Positions 63,724-64,000 of a DNA stretch of 64,000 bases are shown here, in pieces. The position numbers and the translations under genes were made by a program. The notes below the pieces were generated by a model, which made no database searches, was not told the DNA's origin, and worked only from the letters and a program-made list of their open reading frames with translations. How positions within the stretch are numbered: the first letter of the stretch is position 1; each line of letters opens with the position of its first letter. The stretch is from Phaeobacter sp. 11ANDIMAR09 (GTDB lineage Bacteria > Pseudomonadota > Alphaproteobacteria > Rhodobacterales > Rhodobacteraceae). Where the stretch lies: the NCBI RefSeq assembly GCF_001294455.1, contig NZ_LIKT01000019.1, positions 29,981 through 93,980 of the forward strand, given 5' to 3'.

Positions 63724-64000
63724 GTGGAAAAGGGGCGAGACTTATCGATTTTTCGGGAAAGCTTAAGAGAGGAAGTGAGAGGCCTGTATGGCGACATGCG
63801 ACCTATTCGTCACACCTTCATTCTTGAAAGCATGGATTTTTTAGTGGTGGTGGTAGGCCCGGCAGGATTGGAATTAAGAGAATTTGGCTCATATTTTATT
63901 GACCAAAATGTACCGCAAATGGTGGGTGCGGTACACCTACCATTCCAAATTCGCCAAAGCTTGCATCCCGCCAGTGGCCAAAACTCGGCGTTCGGCGCTC
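63724..64000 (+). CDS. Unassigned reading frame running off the window
   Basis: The frame is open from 63682 to the right edge; a possible GTG start is 63724, without a good ribosome site. The product includes RDLSIFRESLREEVRGLYGD and ESMDFLVVVVGPAGLELREF, reminiscent of a coding frame, but I recognise no family and GC use is mixed. The other strand is also open at 63896-64000. Could be a gene start, a degraded gene or spacer. Confidence 0.25.
   Translation, partial: MEKGRDLSIFRESLREEVRGLYGDMRPIRHTFILESMDFLVVVVGPAGLELREFGSYFIDQNVPQMVGAVHLPFQIRQSLHPASGQNSAFGA
63909..63935. repeat. Perfect inverted repeat near right edge
   Basis: TGTACCGCA and TGCGGTACA are exact 9-base arms around a 9-base centre. 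It may be a regulator-binding palindrome or part of an intergenic repeat that continues past the window. Confidence 0.6.

Noticed and set aside
63850..63880. Sequence TGGTAGGCCCGGCAGGATT resembling the complement of a tRNA 3' end, as in an att site
   Set aside because: Matches neither tRNA in the window well, lacks a T-loop consensus and no integrase is nearby.

Overview
The window looks like a chromosomal segment of a marine Roseobacter-group alphaproteobacterium (Rhodobacteraceae; relatives of Phaeobacter, Ruegeria or Leisingera). I base this on moderately high GC, on Rhodobacterales-style gene blocks (SPOR protein-nagZ-scpA-scpB; yceD-rpmF-plsX-fabH-ihfA-merR; lptF-lptG-lptD-surA-pdxA-ksgA; prfA-prmC-DUF4167), on a double-length dCTP deaminase, and on a Fur/Mur protein without structural zinc cysteines. 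The species call is inference; no rRNA is present. I see no prophage, insertion sequence, CRISPR array or complete mobile element.

Layout. 1-6.2 kb: peptidoglycan recycling and chromosome segregation (SPOR, nagZ, scpA, scpB), then a divergent MFS exporter/Lrp-type regulator pair and a small P-loop protein. 6.2-12.6 kb: dCTP deaminase, tRNA-Pro(GGG) and the lipid/ribosome operon. 12.7-17.9 kb: bamE, an OlsB-like acyltransferase, uup, an SDR dehydrogenase and a FemAB-like transferase. 18-24.7 kb: tyrS/anmK divergent pair, a DUF985 cupin, selO and a DEAD-box helicase, with two copies of a multi-hairpin intergenic repeat. 25-29.7 kb: fur/mur, an EamA transporter, enolase behind LacI-type palindromes, a GNAT protein and a nucleoside hydrolase. 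29.8-34.7 kb: mazG, an M20 amidohydrolase, two overlapping ureohydrolases (agmatinase, guanidinobutyrase-like) and small proteins. 34.8-45.4 kb: translation termination genes and the outer-membrane/LPS export operon. 45.7-54.8 kb: pepA-holC, an ABC-F/MarC/aspartic protease operon, a Bcr-type exporter, ndk and an orphan P450. 54.9-63.6 kb: a signalling locus (LuxR-type response regulator divergent from a cysteine-free SUOX-fold exported protein translationally coupled to a hybrid histidine kinase), tRNA-Asn, a metallo-beta-lactamase-fold hydrolase with an 11-base C tract, an EnvZ-like kinase, a third ureohydrolase and an NTF2-like protein. The last 450 bases hold an unassigned reading frame and a palindrome.

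Most genes are housekeeping. The less ordinary signals are the SUOX-fold/hybrid-kinase cassette, a textbook intrinsic-terminator structure inside the pdxA coding region, the C11 tract at the start of the hydrolase gene, a covarying intergenic repeat family, and operator-like palindromes before eno. Start codons were moved from the longest frame where a ribosome-binding site, homology pattern or operon overlap argued for it.
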